From positions 62,001 through 126,000 of the forward strand of contig JAFISE010000059.1 of assembly GCA_022560025.1 (NCBI GenBank): a DNA stretch of 64,000 nucleotides, in the 5' to 3' direction. Position numbers and translations under genes: made by a program. The notes beneath the pieces were generated by a model. That model worked only from the letters and a program-made list of their open reading frames with translations, had not been told where the DNA came from and ran no database searches. Position 1 is the stretch's first letter. The number at the start of each line of letters is the position of its first letter. Below, piece by piece: positions 21,295-33,488 of this stretch. Source of the DNA: Stagonosporopsis chrysanthemi. Lineage: Eukaryota > Ascomycota > Dothideomycetes > Pleosporales > Didymellaceae.

Positions 21295-23546
21295 ATGACA
21301 ATTCCGGACGAGGTATGCGGACCCACTTTTTGACTTGTTCGCCTATTGACCATGGCAGGTTGATATCATCGTGTGCGGTGGAGGAAGTTGCGGTTGTGTT
21401 GTCGCTGGAAGATTGGCAAATCTGGACCACAATCTCCAGGTCCTCTTGATTGAGGCTGGAGAGTCGAACTTGAACAACCCATGGGTCTTCCGACCAGGTA
21501 TCTTCCCACGTAACATGAAGTTGGACAGCAAGACCGCTTCCTTTTACTACTCGCGACCTTCCGAATGGCTCGATGGACGCCGAGCTGTTGTGCCTTGCGC
21601 ACACATCTTGGGTGGTGGATCCTCGATCAACTTCATGATGTACACGCGTGCCTCTGCTTCCGATTACGATGACTTCCAGGCCAAGGGCTGGACCACCAAA
21701 GAGCTCATTCCACTCATGAAGAAGCATGAGACGTACCAGCGTTCTTGCAACAACCGTGATCTCCACGGATTCGAAGGACCAATCAAGGTCTCCTTTGGCA
21801 ACTACACTTACCCCATCAAGGACGACTTCCTGAGAGCCACTGAATCTCAAGGCATTCCCACCACTGATGATCTTCAGGATCTAACTACCGCTCACGGAGC
21901 TGAGCATTGGCTTAAGTGGATCAACCGTGACACAGGACGTCGCTCTGACTCTGCCCATGGCTACATTCACAGCACTCGCGCCGTGCACCAGAATCTGCAC
22001 TTGTTGACCAACAACAAGGTCGAGAAGGTTGTTCTTGAGGGCGACCGTGCAGTCGGTGTCAAGGTCGTTCCCACCAAGCCTCTTTCTCCAGGGCAGTTGA
22101 CTTCCAGGGTCATTAGAGCCAGGAAGCAAATCATCGTCTCTGGCGGCACATTGAGTTCGCCACTCATCCTGCAGCGCTCTGGTATTGGTGATCCAGAGAA
22201 GCTGCGCAAGGCCGGTGTCAAGCCCCTTGTCGACCTTCCTGGTGTTGGTCTCAACTTCCAAGATCACTACCTCACATTCGCTACATACCGTGCTAAGCCT
22301 CATGTCGAGTCCTTCGATGACTTTGCTCGTGGTGACCCCGCAGTCCAGAAGCAAGTTTTTGATCAGTGGAACCTCAATGGCACCGGCCCGCTTGCTACCA
22401 ATGGCATCGAGGCTGGTGTCAAGATTCGTCCCACTGAGGAGGAACTGACAATGATGGACAAGTGGCCTTGTCCAGAATTCCGATCCGGCTGGGACAGCTA
22501 CTTCAAGGACAAGCCCGACAAGCCAGTCATGCACTACTCGGTCATCGCTGGCTGGTTCGGTGATCACATGGTTATGCCGCCTGGCAAATTCTTTACTATG
22601 GTAATTCTGGTGTTCCTCGTACCTAGGCCGTTGTACTGACATGCGGACAGTTCCACTTCCTCGAGTACCCATTCTCGCGTGGCTCAACTCACATCACCTC
22701 GCCCAACCCTTACGATGCTCCTGACTTCGATGCGGGCTTCATGAACGATAAGCGAGACATGGCACCCATGGGTACGTGCTCGACGTTCTTCCCAACTTTC
22801 ATACGCATAGAGCTAACATTCACCAGTCTGGGGCTACGTCAAGTCACGCGAGACAGCACGCCGTATGGACGCATACGCCGGCGAGGTACAGTCGATGCAT
22901 CCATTCTACGCATTTGACAGCCCTGCTCGCGCGAACGACATGGACTTGGCTACCACCAATGCTGTATGCCGCACCTTTTACTCTACCTCCATCCATGACA
23001 CATGCTAACCACACTAGTACGCTCTGCCCGGCAACATCACCGCTGGCATCCAGCACGGCTCATGGACCATGCCCTTGAAGCCGGGCAAGGCACCGAGCCC
23101 CAGTTTCCTCAACTCCAACTCGCAGCATGTGCTTGAAGACTTGCAGTACACTGCCGAAGATATCAAGCACGTTGAAAACTGGACCAAGCGTACGTTGATC
23201 CTACTTTGCCATTACCATAGCTAGCTAACACCTCATAGGCCACGTTGAGACCACCTGGCACTCCCTGGGTACCTGCTCGATGGCGCCCAGAAACGGCAAC
23301 AGCATCGTCAAGCACGGTGTCCTGGACGAGCGCCTTAATGTGCACGGCGTCAAGGGCCTCAAGGTTGCTGACCTGTCCATTTGCCCAGACAACGTCGGTT
23401 GCAACACGTACTCGACTGCGCTGCTCATTGGTGAGAAGTGCGCTGTTCTGACTGCTGAGGACCTCGGTTACAGTGGTGCGGCGCTTGACATGAAGGTACC
23501 TACTTACCACGCTCCAAGGGAGATTGTTGGTCTTAGCAGGTTGTAA
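21295..23546 (+). CDS. MOX: Alcohol (methanol) oxidase, GMC family, peroxisomal
   Basis: The CDS is 21295-21312, 21359-22600, 22651-22771, 22827-22963, 23018-23189 and 23239-23546, giving 665 aa, the usual length for this family. Introns are 46-55 nt with clean phases. The FAD-dependent enzyme oxidises short primary alcohols to aldehydes and produces hydrogen peroxide. Visible features are the N-terminal dinucleotide-binding motif IIVCGGGSCG, the GMC signature around HILGGGSSINFMMYTR, the second signature SGGTLSSPLILQRSGIG, and the catalytic histidine region VETTWHSLGTCSM (H571) with the FAD-contacting DNVGCNTYSTALLIGEK. The C-terminal tripeptide SRL fits a type 1 peroxisomal targeting signal. 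The dinucleotide motif reads GGGSCGC where related enzymes usually have GGGSTGS. Similarity to yeast-type methanol oxidase is strong, but the physiological alcohol is unknown. Confidence 0.95.
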
Positions 23547-23851
23547 TTCGGTAGTCGAGTTGCGTCGCTCTTTGGGTCAAGAGGTCAGACGGGAGGATAA
23601 TCGGGGGTTTGTATAGTCAGTAAGAATGAACATGTCATGATTGGCTTCGAGCAGCTGGAAGTGTAGTCGCTGGTGATGTATTTTCGTGCTATGCTTTGTA
23701 TCTTGATGCAGGTTCATGCACATCACGTGTAGAATTCTAGCGTCCGCTCGATGCCGCTCGTCAATCCTCCCCGTTCCCCTCGTCCTCTTCTTGCCCTCCA
23801 AGCCGCAACATCATCAACGACTTCCAGCTTCTCGAGATTTTTTCGTGGCTA

Positions 23852-25475
23852 TTAAGGAACCTTACGCTTCTTGCTCATTGGTGAGGGAGACAGAAACGAC
23901 TCGTGGGCATTCCCTGCGCCCTCTTCCGGGAAGTTGGGAACGGGATAATGCAAGTGATTGGGCAGCTTCTCAACAAAGGAGTAGGCCTGATCAAATGGCG
24001 CCAATTGATGTACCAAATTCCGACAATCTGCGCCTGGCCATGCTCGATATGCATCGATTGGCTTCTTACCACATTGTATAAGCTGGCCAAGACTTCGGCA
24101 TGCACTGAATCTGTTAGCACACTGACAATAATGGCTCCAACCCTGACTTACGCATTGGCATTCAGCAACTTCAACCACTGTATCTTCTCAAGCTTCTTCC
24201 GGATGTTGGCGAACTGAATTTGTAGATCAACAACGTCCATCTCGGAACTCAAACATTTTGCGACCGCCCTGCACGCTTCCGTAAGGTCCGTGCTGCTCGG
24301 CACATATGTGTCTTGGAAAAGACCGGACTCAATTCCAACTTAGTACGCTGCCAGATGCTCGGGGGAATGGTCAGACTCCAATTTGACATAAGTTCCTGCG
24401 CTCTGCCAAGTTGTCGAAGGGAGTTCATGACTGCGTCCTTGGGATTCCAGAGATGGTTTTTTAAGATCTTCATCGAAACCATGTTGGCTGTTCTCATGAA
24501 CAGTTGTGTGGGACTTATTCACGTAGACGCCCGGGAATTTTCGGACTGCTCTCCTGTTGAAGTAAAAATATCCCCTCTTGGTTGAGAGAGGATTGGCAGG
24601 GGGTCGCGGATGTATGCAAAGTTTTCGACCCTTAAGGCAAGATTGACACGAGTTGTTGCGCCGTTAAAGGCCGTGTTGTTGACAATTGATGCTGCCACAT
24701 AAGCTGAAATGTTCCTGCACATAAAGACCAGCGTCTTCTCGTCGAACTCATCTTTCCTCGCGGAGAGTAAGGTATCCTGTTGCAGTTCCGTCCATTCTAA
24801 ATGGTCCTTGAATGCTGAGGGCGGGATGCCTGCGCCACCGTGGGCACAGAGAAGATGGCTAGTGATGAGAAAGGGAGTGATCCGGCCAACTTCCGAGAGC
24901 CGGGAAAGGGCCAAGTCGAAAGGATCGGACTTCTTCGCGTGTTCGGCGAATGCGGAGAGAAGGTCGAATGCTGTGCCGATAGGATCGTTGCCTTGGTCGG
25001 CTTGTGACAGGTGGATACGGGCCTGTGTGAAGGAGGAAGAGTGGAGAATTATAGCTCGAGTGATTGTTGGTATGACGAGTTCAAACATCTCGCGGGCGTC
25101 CGCCTCTAGCCCATTGACCAGGCGATCCAGCTCCTCTACCTTGCTTATGAGACTGGCCGTCTCCTTGGAGGCATGGGTACCGTCTCTGCCGTAGGCTTCT
25201 GAAGCCTTGAGTGTCTCCTCGACGTAGCCCGGGAGCAGTTTCTGGAACTCATTGTTCTTCTCTCCCAATTCGAGGTGGGGGTGCTGTTTTTCCAGTGCGG
25301 CCCGAAAAGGCTCACAGACAGCATCCCAGCTGCTGTACAGTAGATCGTAAGCGCCTGTCTGTTGAGCTAACTCGGCCTTCTGTTTCTCGACTTCGGCTTT
25401 CAGCTGTCGGTTCTCGTCCTCCAGCCTCCTCAGGCGCATTTGCGCTGGGGACTCGGGCGCTTTGTCGTCCATCAT
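23852..25475 (-). CDS. Hypothetical coiled-coil protein with C-terminal NLS; gene structure uncertain, possibly interrupted
   Basis: The first block (25475-24519) is an open frame starting MMDDKAPESP. It has a coiled coil (MRLRRLEDENRQLKAEVEKQK, about 13-40), a helical middle and segments such as LLSAFAEHAKKSDPFDLALSRL. It then meets a TGA. Downstream, protein-like sequence continues first in the same frame (about 24497-24345, WNPKDAVMNSLRQLGRAQEL) and then in another frame (from about 24339, ending LEKIQWLKLLNANA). A good 47 nt intron (24151-24105, with a CTAAC branch) leads to the last exon, 24104-23852. This ends MSKKRKVP, which resembles a classical monopartite NLS. I could not find canonical introns joining the first three blocks. 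Either they are joined by non-canonical introns or the gene carries disabling changes. I recognise no family. Confidence 0.45.
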
Positions 25476-25622
25476 CGTTAACGGCACGATGTTTAGTAGT
25501 GGATGCGATTCTGTACTCGATGCCTAGTCGTGGGGTGGACGAGTGGTCTGGAGGTGAGGACTGGAGGAGGTACGCGGCGGTCGTCGACTAATATTGTGAG
25601 TCCAGCTGTCACCCCGTCAGAT

Positions 25623-25710
25623 GCTCTCTCACCTGCTGATCTATGTGCTCTCTCACCTGCCGCGGAGAACGCTCTCTCACCTGCCGCAGCGAACGCTCTC
25701 TCACTGTACG
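25623..25710. repeat. 24-nt tandem repeat, about four copies
   Basis: The core GCTCTCTCACCTGC recurs at 25623, 25647, 25671 and 25695, exactly 24 nt apart, with the fourth copy degenerating. Because the period is a multiple of three, one forward frame reads as an eight-residue repeat of ALSPAA type. The array lies 150-240 nt upstream of the ATG at 25475 on the minus strand, so it is probably in that gene's 5' flank. Confidence 0.8.
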
Positions 25711-26153
25711 CAACACAAAGGCGACAAGGATGCACATTAGCCTGGGTTGCAACGAGTCTTCCTTGAATACAACGGTACTAGTTGTAGCTGTGTTTGGAGA
25801 ATGAAACGTGTTTGTACCTACAACCAATGTTAGCATGTTCGGCGTCCCCGCTTCACAGCAATGTAGCCATCAAACAATGTGGCATCCCTGCTCTCACCAC
25901 AATACGAAATAACGAAGGATTCCAGGTATCTTCAGGCACTTCCAGCCGTGGCCATAGGCGCTCTAAGACATGTGTAGGGTGCGCAGAATTCGCATATTAT
26001 CACGCTTAAGTCAATTTGACTACCTCTGTACATGAATAAGATATCTACCCAAAAACACCAAGAAAGAAAGGATTTCGTCCAGTCATTCGCCCGTAAAAGC
26101 ACATACAAGAAAGCAACACTTCATTACAGTGTTGGACACCACCTGAGCAGAGA

Positions 26154-29100
26154 TCACTCAGTCTCTGCATGCTCGTGTTGCTCATCACAGTCAAGTTCAT
26201 CCTCCCACTCCCAGTCCTCGTCCTCGTCTGCGCCCACATCCGCAATCTCCTTGACAGCTTCAGTATCAGCATCCTGAATAGCACCGACCTGAACACCTCG
26301 GCTGTAGGGTCCGTCATATCTGCCCTCCCATGGAAATCTCTCTCTGTCCTGGTCTTCGCGCAGCGCGTCCTCACGGTACTTGTTGAAGTAACTGCGCCAG
26401 TCATCGTAGGGGCGCTGAGGCCGCGGCCGAGGAGTCTCAGGACGCGGGCTCTGGGGGCGGGGAGTGTAGGCTGGAATATCCGAGGGTGCGGGTTCATAGT
26501 TGGACCATTCGAAGGACGGATCGTTTGAGTAGGGATCTTCGGCTGACTGATCGTGCACAGGCGGAGGAAGGGGCTCAGGCTCGGGTTGAGGCTCTGGGGT
26601 GGGCGCTGCAGGCTGCGGCGTTTGCTGTGGAGCTTGCTGGGGAGCTTGTTGCGATGGCTGCTGCTGTTGTTGGGGCTGCTGTGATGGTTTTTGCTGCTGT
26701 TGCTGTTGAGGTTGCTGAGACGGTCGGGCCGTGGGTTGCTGGGGCTGCTGTTGCGGCTTCTCAGGCTTCTGAGTCTGTTGCTGGGATACATCTACCGTAC
26801 ACTGTGACGATTGAGCTTTCTGAAGCGGTGCGGCGTATTGCAATGCATATGGCTCCGCCTTAGCCGCCGCGACATTGACCATAGCTCCAGTGTATGCCAG
26901 ATACCATGTAAGACTCGCACCGCCGTCGAGGGAGCCATAGTCGAAATTGGGGTTTGCAAAGTAATTGTAGCTCGTCTGGGGATCTATGAGCGCCAAATTG
27001 GCATACAGTATGCCTCGCCAGCCTCCAGCGACCTGATCGACGCGGCCATTACTGAAATACGCATCCCATTCCTCTCTGACGAAGTCCTTAGGGCGCGTGT
27101 ATGCTGAGCTGGGATTCAACGGAATCATGTGAATGCCCTGGATGTATTCAACATTATTGCCGAAGTATGTCACGTGATCGCACTTGTTCTCGAAAAGAAT
27201 ACCTGTGACCTTGTTGAACAGGAACTTTTGTGGCTGGTTTTTGTTGTCCGACTTCAGCAAGAAGTAATTCTGGACGCTACGCGCCTGCACTGCGAGTTGC
27301 AGATTGCCGCGGGCCTCCATGTTGGCATCGCCGGAAGTTCTGCCCCACATCTTAAGTGCAAAGGTCGCGAAGGTATCCTCTGATGTGGACTCCTGATCTT
27401 TGCCATCTCCGGACTCGAACAGGCCCTTTGCCCAGGAGTGGCCGTGGAACCAGTCGAAAGCACGAGAAAAGGGGAAGTACTCATCTGTCACCGGGTTGGC
27501 GTAGTCTCGAACAAGCGTGTTGACCCACTGCTTGTTAGTGCCCTGGTCCAGCCAAGTCGGATCCAAGTGGCCAATGACTGCACCAGTGTACACAAAGTAG
27601 CCGTAGTGGAAATGATGGTCGTTGTATGCAGTGTTTCCGAAGTCCAGGCCGAGGTCTCGAGTAGGAGATCTGTAGGAGGCTCCCGACACGACACCCTTCC
27701 ATACCGTGTCGTAAGCAAGCGGTTCGGGCTGGGTGTTATTGACGAAGACGTTGAAAGCGTCCTTTAGTTTTTCCAGACCAGCCGCAGCGAGATTGCTGTT
27801 CCCGGCCATGGTCTGCATAGCGTAAACGACACCAGCGAACTTTGCCAGTCCTTTGCCAGAGTAGTACATACTGTTCAAGCTGGTCTGTGAAATGAAGTCC
27901 TGCTTCAGCTCGGTGGTTCCAGCAGTGTTTACAAGCTGCAACGTCGAGGCATCCAGATTCACATTGCCTGTACCGCCTGAACCACCGTTATCAGCCTTGG
28001 CCCAAGGCGCGAAGCCTATAGTCGTTGGAAGGTCAGGTTCGATCATAGTGATCCTGTCGGCTTGCACTGCTGTAGCCAATCCCTTTGTAGTCGTGATCAG
28101 CTGGATGCCAGTCATGGCAGCTCGCGTCTCCTGATCGAACGATTCCACGTGGTGCGGCAGAGCATACATGATGAGCGGTCGACTAGCCACACCCTGCTTT
28201 GTCCATGACATGGTGTAGCTCCCTGATGCGTCGTTGACCGAGGCAGAAATTGTCGCTTCGGTTGCATATGTCCCCGCGCTGCTGTCGAAAAATCGCTCGC
28301 CTTCTGCACCGCTCGGGTTCTTTGTTACCTGAACCAAGCCGGAAAATGCATCCGGGCCCTGAATTGTACCGCCTCCTTGCAACGTCATAGGCGGTACGCC
28401 GTCGGCACGAAGTGGTGTAACATACAGGAGCCATTGAGAATTGTCCTCGAGCAGGACGTTATACTTGAACGTGGTGTTTGTGTTGTCGACCGAGCCAGTA
28501 TATTTGATGCTGCGGAAGTAGACGCCACTGCTAACTATTGGCTGAGTGTTGTCATACACGGCTGTGATGAGACCCATGCCCTGGACCACAGGTATGGACA
28601 TCACAACCCTGGCACCAGCACGTGGCGCAAAGTTGGTGTATACCGAGAAAGCTTTGAGGCCTTCGACGGTCATGACCGTATCTTCTCTTAATTCTGCCGC
28701 AGAAAGGGCCAAGTTCTGTATCCCAACAGGAGAGATAAAATATTGTGGATGGTCGTAGTCGGGGCCATACGAATACTGACTACGCTCGGTGTGGCTGATA
28801 GTCATACCGTAAGAACTTCCTCGACCCTGTCCCCAAGCTAGTGAGTAGGGATGCGTCCATACTGACTCCCGTCGAGTACCGAGGAAGAAGTTGGCGTAAA
28901 ACTTGTTCGTCTGAATCGGTACATTATTATCCGAAATGTTCTGCTTCTGAACGGGATGGTCACCCCGAAATGGTATCGATGGCGCAGGGACTTGTGTGGC
29001 CGATGCCAGAGGCACAAAGATGTCTTGTGCAGGTTGGCCCGCCCCGGAAGTAGGTCCTGGTTCGAGAGGGGTTTCCTCTGGACAAAGAGGCCCTCCCGTC

Positions 29101-29439
29101 CGGGTGACGCCTGGTAGATCGACGGGATCACGAGTAATACCTCCACCTGTGGGAAGACCAGTAAGAATAGTCTGTGCATGTGTTAGTTTTGAGACATTGC
29201 ACAAGCAGAGCACGGGAAGATCGTACGCCTTCAACTGATGGGCGGCTGGTCAGGGTCGGAGTTTGCAGCGTCTGTATGGCTGTGCTGTAACTGGTTGTCG
29301 CTTCTAAGTTTGTGGAGATTGTAATTGCACGCTGCTCGACCACATCTAGTTGTCGCTCGACGTTCCGAGCTGGATGAGAGTAAACGAACGAAAGCTGGCT
29401 GACTGCCAGCAGCAAAGTGAGCCTTGCCATCTTGAACAT
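26154..29439 (-). CDS. Secreted GH81 endo-beta-1,3-glucanase with long C-terminal extension
   Basis: The CDS is 29439-29227 and 29171-26154, giving 1,076 aa. The 55 nt intron has an ACTAAC branch site. An N-terminal signal peptide (MFKMARLTLLLAVSQLSFVYS) precedes a basic processing region (NVER). GH81 enzymes invert beta-1,3-glucan linkages and act in septum dissolution, wall remodelling or glucan feeding. The catalytic half is clear. It contains DFGNTAYNDHHFHYGY with the acid-type Asp (about 589), then SRAFDWFHGHSWAKGLFESGDGKDQE with conserved Glu at about 657, 665 and 669. The last 210 residues (from about 866) are unusual: a Gln/Pro-rich linker, Pro/Arg-rich repeats, then a very acidic tail (ADEDEDWEWEDELD). 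A second in-frame Met three codons in could also be the start. Confidence 0.93.
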
Positions 29440-31092
29440 GTGAACGAGTGACTGTCCAGAGACACGCTCTCAGACAGTCTAGGTTTGGGCGTGAGAGGGG
29501 GTCTGTTATGGTGCTGCCGGCGGAATGAAGCGAGGAATGAAGTTGCTGTGGGGAGAATTTCATGCCGCGTCCTTCGAACCTATATATCAGATGGCTTGGG
29601 TGCACAAAGAGAGATTCGAATCGCACTTCATGTGAAAGGCGCCGTTGACGTTCACCTTTGGCGGGTTCGCCCGAAGAGTTGAGACATCTAGTTCATGCGC
29701 TTTGGTTGAAAGTATGCAACAACGCCCGCGTTACGCAAGGAGATCGACGAGATGCAGGTACCTTTGCGACAGGTTGCACAAGTCCCTTCTAGTGTTTGGA
29801 ACTGTAATGCTCTGGTCCCAGGGTCCGCTCTTTGGGAGCAGCTAAAAGGTGCCACGGTGCATCGTGAGCGGTACGGGCCGACCGGATTCGAAGCTTCAAC
29901 ATCCACGAACACACTTATCGCGATCACCTACACAATGCGAGAATGTGAGTGAAGTTGGCTTGAGATAGTCGGCTAAGTTGTCTCGCTCAGGATGACAAGG
30001 CTCGCAGGAACTACCCATGGAAGGTCTACCATGCTGAGTCCAGCTGACTCTGGGCTGTTGCGACACGGCCCCATGGGGTCTCTGTTGGCCAACAGGGGCC
30101 AGTAGACGTGTGGAGTTGACCAAGGACGATAGTCGATGTATTGCGTTAGGCTGCTGGTGCTATAGCGTTGTTGAGCCTTTCAGTGGCTGGTTTTCCTGCA
30201 TTTGCAGTCATGTTAGCTAGCTCAGGCGCGCGTGAGATCTCTTGACCTTTAACAAGAACGTGCCAGTCAGCAGCAGGCGAATCAGGGTTTTGGAGAAGAG
30301 CTTCTAGATGGTCCCGGAATGTCATGCGCTTTGCATACAGGCATTTCGGCCACTGCCATCCTTGAAATTGCACGCCCCGCGGACAGGCGTTGAAAAGAGG
30401 GCTCAGGTGCGAGCAGACTCCTCAACGAGACCACAATCGGGCGAAGGGACTCTTTGGGTGCTTGCGGAACTCTGAACATCCTGTGCTGACCATGCACCGT
30501 TGTGCAAGCTGTCAGGACGTGGAGATGTAGCTCAACTGGCGCCGAGTGAGCGTGAGTCTTGCGGGCAGGCCGTTGGTCTGCCGGCAGTGTCACTAGTCCC
30601 GGAATCAGACCTCGAGACCTCTAAGACACGCTTCTTTGAGCCTTAAGGCACTGATGTGCAACATATGAGCGCGTGGCCATAGAGTACAAGTCGAGAATCT
30701 GGGCGCGCTGTTGAGAGGTAGAGCGCGGTACCGTAAGACCCTGCTTTTGCCTTTCCCAATTTGCGAGGTACAGACAGAGCCAACAGCGCCATTGACTCTC
30801 CATCGACCTTTAGCCCACTCTCATATCGCGATGAGCAGTGGAGGTACCGGCTTCGATCGCAGATGGAAGGACGTTCAGGAGTTTGGTCAAGACATGGCTT
30901 ACGGACACTGGACCGCGGCACAGCCACGGACTTAAGAGCTGACGCCACGATGAGCGCATACTTCGGACGTGCAGTCAAGCAAGCAGCGGCGACACCCGCT
31001 TGTTGCATTTGAATTATTCCAATTCATAACCCTTTTCACAATACTTTTTGAGAAGATAACCTCCGCTTCCTATCTACTACAGATCAACCATA
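29440..31092. other. 1.65 kb intergenic, divergent promoters
   Basis: This separates the divergent GH81 and WW-domain genes. Open frames up to about 130 codons lack domains. No repeats or RNA genes are recognised. Confidence 0.45.
29581..29586 (-). promoter_or_regulatory. TATA box of the GH81 gene (candidate)
   Basis: TATATA lies about 142 nt upstream of the ATG at 29439 on the minus strand. Confidence 0.4.
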
Positions 31093-32004
31093 ATGTCGGG
31101 CTCACAACACCCGCACGAGCCTCCACCGTCCTACGAGAGCGCCACCGGTAGCTCATCGACAGAGCCGACACCAGGCATAGGCCGTGTCTCCACAGACGGG
31201 CCCGGTGCGCGCACAGAGCGCAATGGCATTCCCATGGAACAGCGACGCTCGATGGAGGACGAGCTGCGACCGTTGCCTCCCGGCTGGGTGCGCAGCTTCG
31301 ATCCAGAGTCGCACCACCAGTTCTTCGTCGACACCAAGGCAGACCCCCCGCGATCGATATGGACGCACCCGTACGATGACGAGGAGTATCTGAATGGCCT
31401 TAGCCCGGAGGAGCGCAAGAAGCACAGTCGCATGAAACGAACTGTAACCTTGGAAGATCTTGCCGCCGAGGATTCAGATGACGACCACGACCTACCACCA
31501 CGTCCAGACGGACGCGGTAAGAGCGCCGAACCAGGGCTTACGGGCTTCCACAAGTTCTCCCGCAAACTGAAGGATAAGGTGACTGGGTCAACACACACAG
31601 AGCGCGAACAGCAACGCGTGCGTCGCGCAGAGCAGGAGCGTCAAGCCTACCAGGCACATCTCCGCGCTCGTCAAGCCCTCATCCGCGCGATGGAGACTGG
31701 TCAGCCCCAGCTCCTAGGCAAGGATGCACGAGGCAGAGATATCTACGTCACACCACCGAACGGATACGCACCCCGGGGAGCCTACGGGTACAACCCGTAT
31801 GGCAGCGCATATGGAGGATACAACTCTAACGTACGGTACATGCGACCGATGACGCCTTACGGAAGACCCTATGGATACGGATATGGTAAGTAACCTCACC
31901 TCGCTAGTACTGAAACAAGGCTGACTTGACTAGGCGGTGGTGCTGGACTACCAATAGCAGCTGGTCTCCTTGGTGGTACTCTTCTCGGAGGAGCGCTGTT
32001 CTAG
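31093..32004 (+). CDS. WW-domain protein, 287 aa
   Basis: The CDS is 31093-31885 and 31934-32004, with a 48 nt intron. A WW domain spans about residues 61-94 (LPPGW...FFVDT...IWTHP) with both signature tryptophans and the terminal Pro. The N-terminus holds a PPPSY motif, itself a potential WW ligand. The middle is charged and Ser/Asp-rich, followed by a coiled-coil-like Arg/Glu/Gln stretch (THTEREQQRVRRAEQERQAYQ). The C-terminal part is Tyr/Gly/Pro-rich. The short second exon adds a hydrophobic glycine-rich end (LPIAAGLLGGTLLGGALF) that could insert in or associate with a membrane. The WW domain binds proline-rich peptides; the specific partner or pathway is unknown. The architecture (WW, then charged coil, then YG-rich tail) is one I associate with an uncharacterised fungal family. 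Confidence 0.85.
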
Positions 32005-32306
32005 GCAGCCTGACACACTGAAACTAGGCCGACCTGTGCCAGCTGGAGAAGCTGCAGTAAGGAGCCATCGTTCGCCGCAACAAGGCACTTGACCTCCCAT
32101 AATGACATTAGAATTAATGACATTGAAATTCCTTGCACACCATGCATGTGATATCAAACAGACACGCATGCGCCTTAGTGCGCACGGACCCGCGGAGAGA
32201 CGACGGGCCGATGTTAGCGCGCACCGCGAAATTCGCTTGGGGCCCAGCAAAACTTCAAGTCTGCGAAGCGTCCGTTGTTCACGATACTAACTCAACAGCC
32301 GTCAAC

Positions 32307-32860
32307 ATGCCCACCAGGTCAGCACGCTCGCGCGCATCCATCGCAAAACTCCTCTAACATGCGCCCAGATTGAGCAACACCCGCAAGCACCGCGGTCACG
32401 TTTCCGCCGGTCACGGTCGTGTCGGAAAGCACAGGAAGCATCCCGGAGGTCGTGGTATGGCCGGTGGTCAGCACCACCACAGGACCAACATCGACAAGTA
32501 CCATCCCGGTTACTTCGGTAAGGTTGGTATGAGGTACTGTAAGTAGCATTCCGACGCCCCCGCACACGTCGCACCCACTCACCCATGCGCGCAGTCCACA
32601 AGCAGCAGAACCACTTCTGGAAGCCCGTCATCAACCTCGACAAGCTCTGGTCGCTCGTCCCCGCTGAGAAGCGCGACGAGTACCTCGCCAAGAAGGGCGA
32701 CAAGGCCCCCGTCCTCAACCTGCTCGACTTCGGCTACTCCAAGGTCCTCGGCAAGGGCCGCCTCCCCGAGGTCCCCATCGTCGTCCGCGCCCGCTACTTC
32801 TCCGCCGAGGCCGAGAAGAAGATCAAGGAGGCTGGTGGTGTTGTCCAGCTCGTCGCATAA
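32307..32860 (+). CDS. RPL28: 60S ribosomal protein L28 (uL15; L27a in animals)
   Basis: The CDS is 32307-32317, 32369-32538 and 32595-32860, giving 148 aa. Introns are 51 and 56 nt. The first exon is only 11 nt, as is common in fungal ribosomal protein genes. The sequence is diagnostic: MPTRLSNTRKHRGHVSAGHG, then the Gly/His-rich GGRGMAGGQHHHRTN and DKYHPGYFGKVGMRY, then NHFWKPVINLDKLWSL. The protein is a component of the large ribosomal subunit near the peptidyl-transferase region. Codon choice in the third exon is strongly C-ending, as expected of a highly expressed gene. It converges with the GatB gene. Confidence 0.97.
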
Positions 32861-33488
32861 GCGCTGAGTCGCGAACAAACTACCTCGACGGCTGCAAACA
32901 CTCAATTGGTTGGCATCAACACAATCACACGCATGACTTCACGGCGTCAGGATGGAATACGGAAAAGCAAATCATGACGGAATAGTGGAGAATATAGGGT
33001 CCGTGGCGCCGAATTGGCCCGCGTAGACTCTTGCAGCGTGGTGGCTGAGGAATGGTGTTTCATAGCGAATACATCCATTACCTGAACAAACCCCCCGGCT
33101 CTTCAAGCTTCACTCTCCGAGTGGTCGCGGCCATGTGCCGTGAGGGATCTTTTATTCGATGCGGAGTGATGTCGTGATGCTGACTGGTGATGTTGAATCC
33201 TGATGTTGCCCGGTAACAAGCGTCGCCACTGCAGAGATGTCTGACCACGAAAGCTCTTCGTCAATCGACTTGTCTTGCGCGAGCGCTTGAAGAAGACCTC
33301 TTTACTCTCCAAGCAAATTCAACTGATACATCCGTCTGGTTTGGATACTGCAACACCATGTCTCGAAACCTGAGAAACTTCACGTAGGCGTCTCCGTGCA
33401 ACTGCGCATCTGATGCTCAGGGAACTCAATTTTGCCTGTACTAGGTGTGAACTCGCAATGCCATGAAACCAGCAATGGTATCTCTAGG
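32861..33488. other. Intergenic region between convergent RPL28 and GatB
   Basis: About 630 nt of 3' flanks. Nothing else is recognised. Confidence 0.5.
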
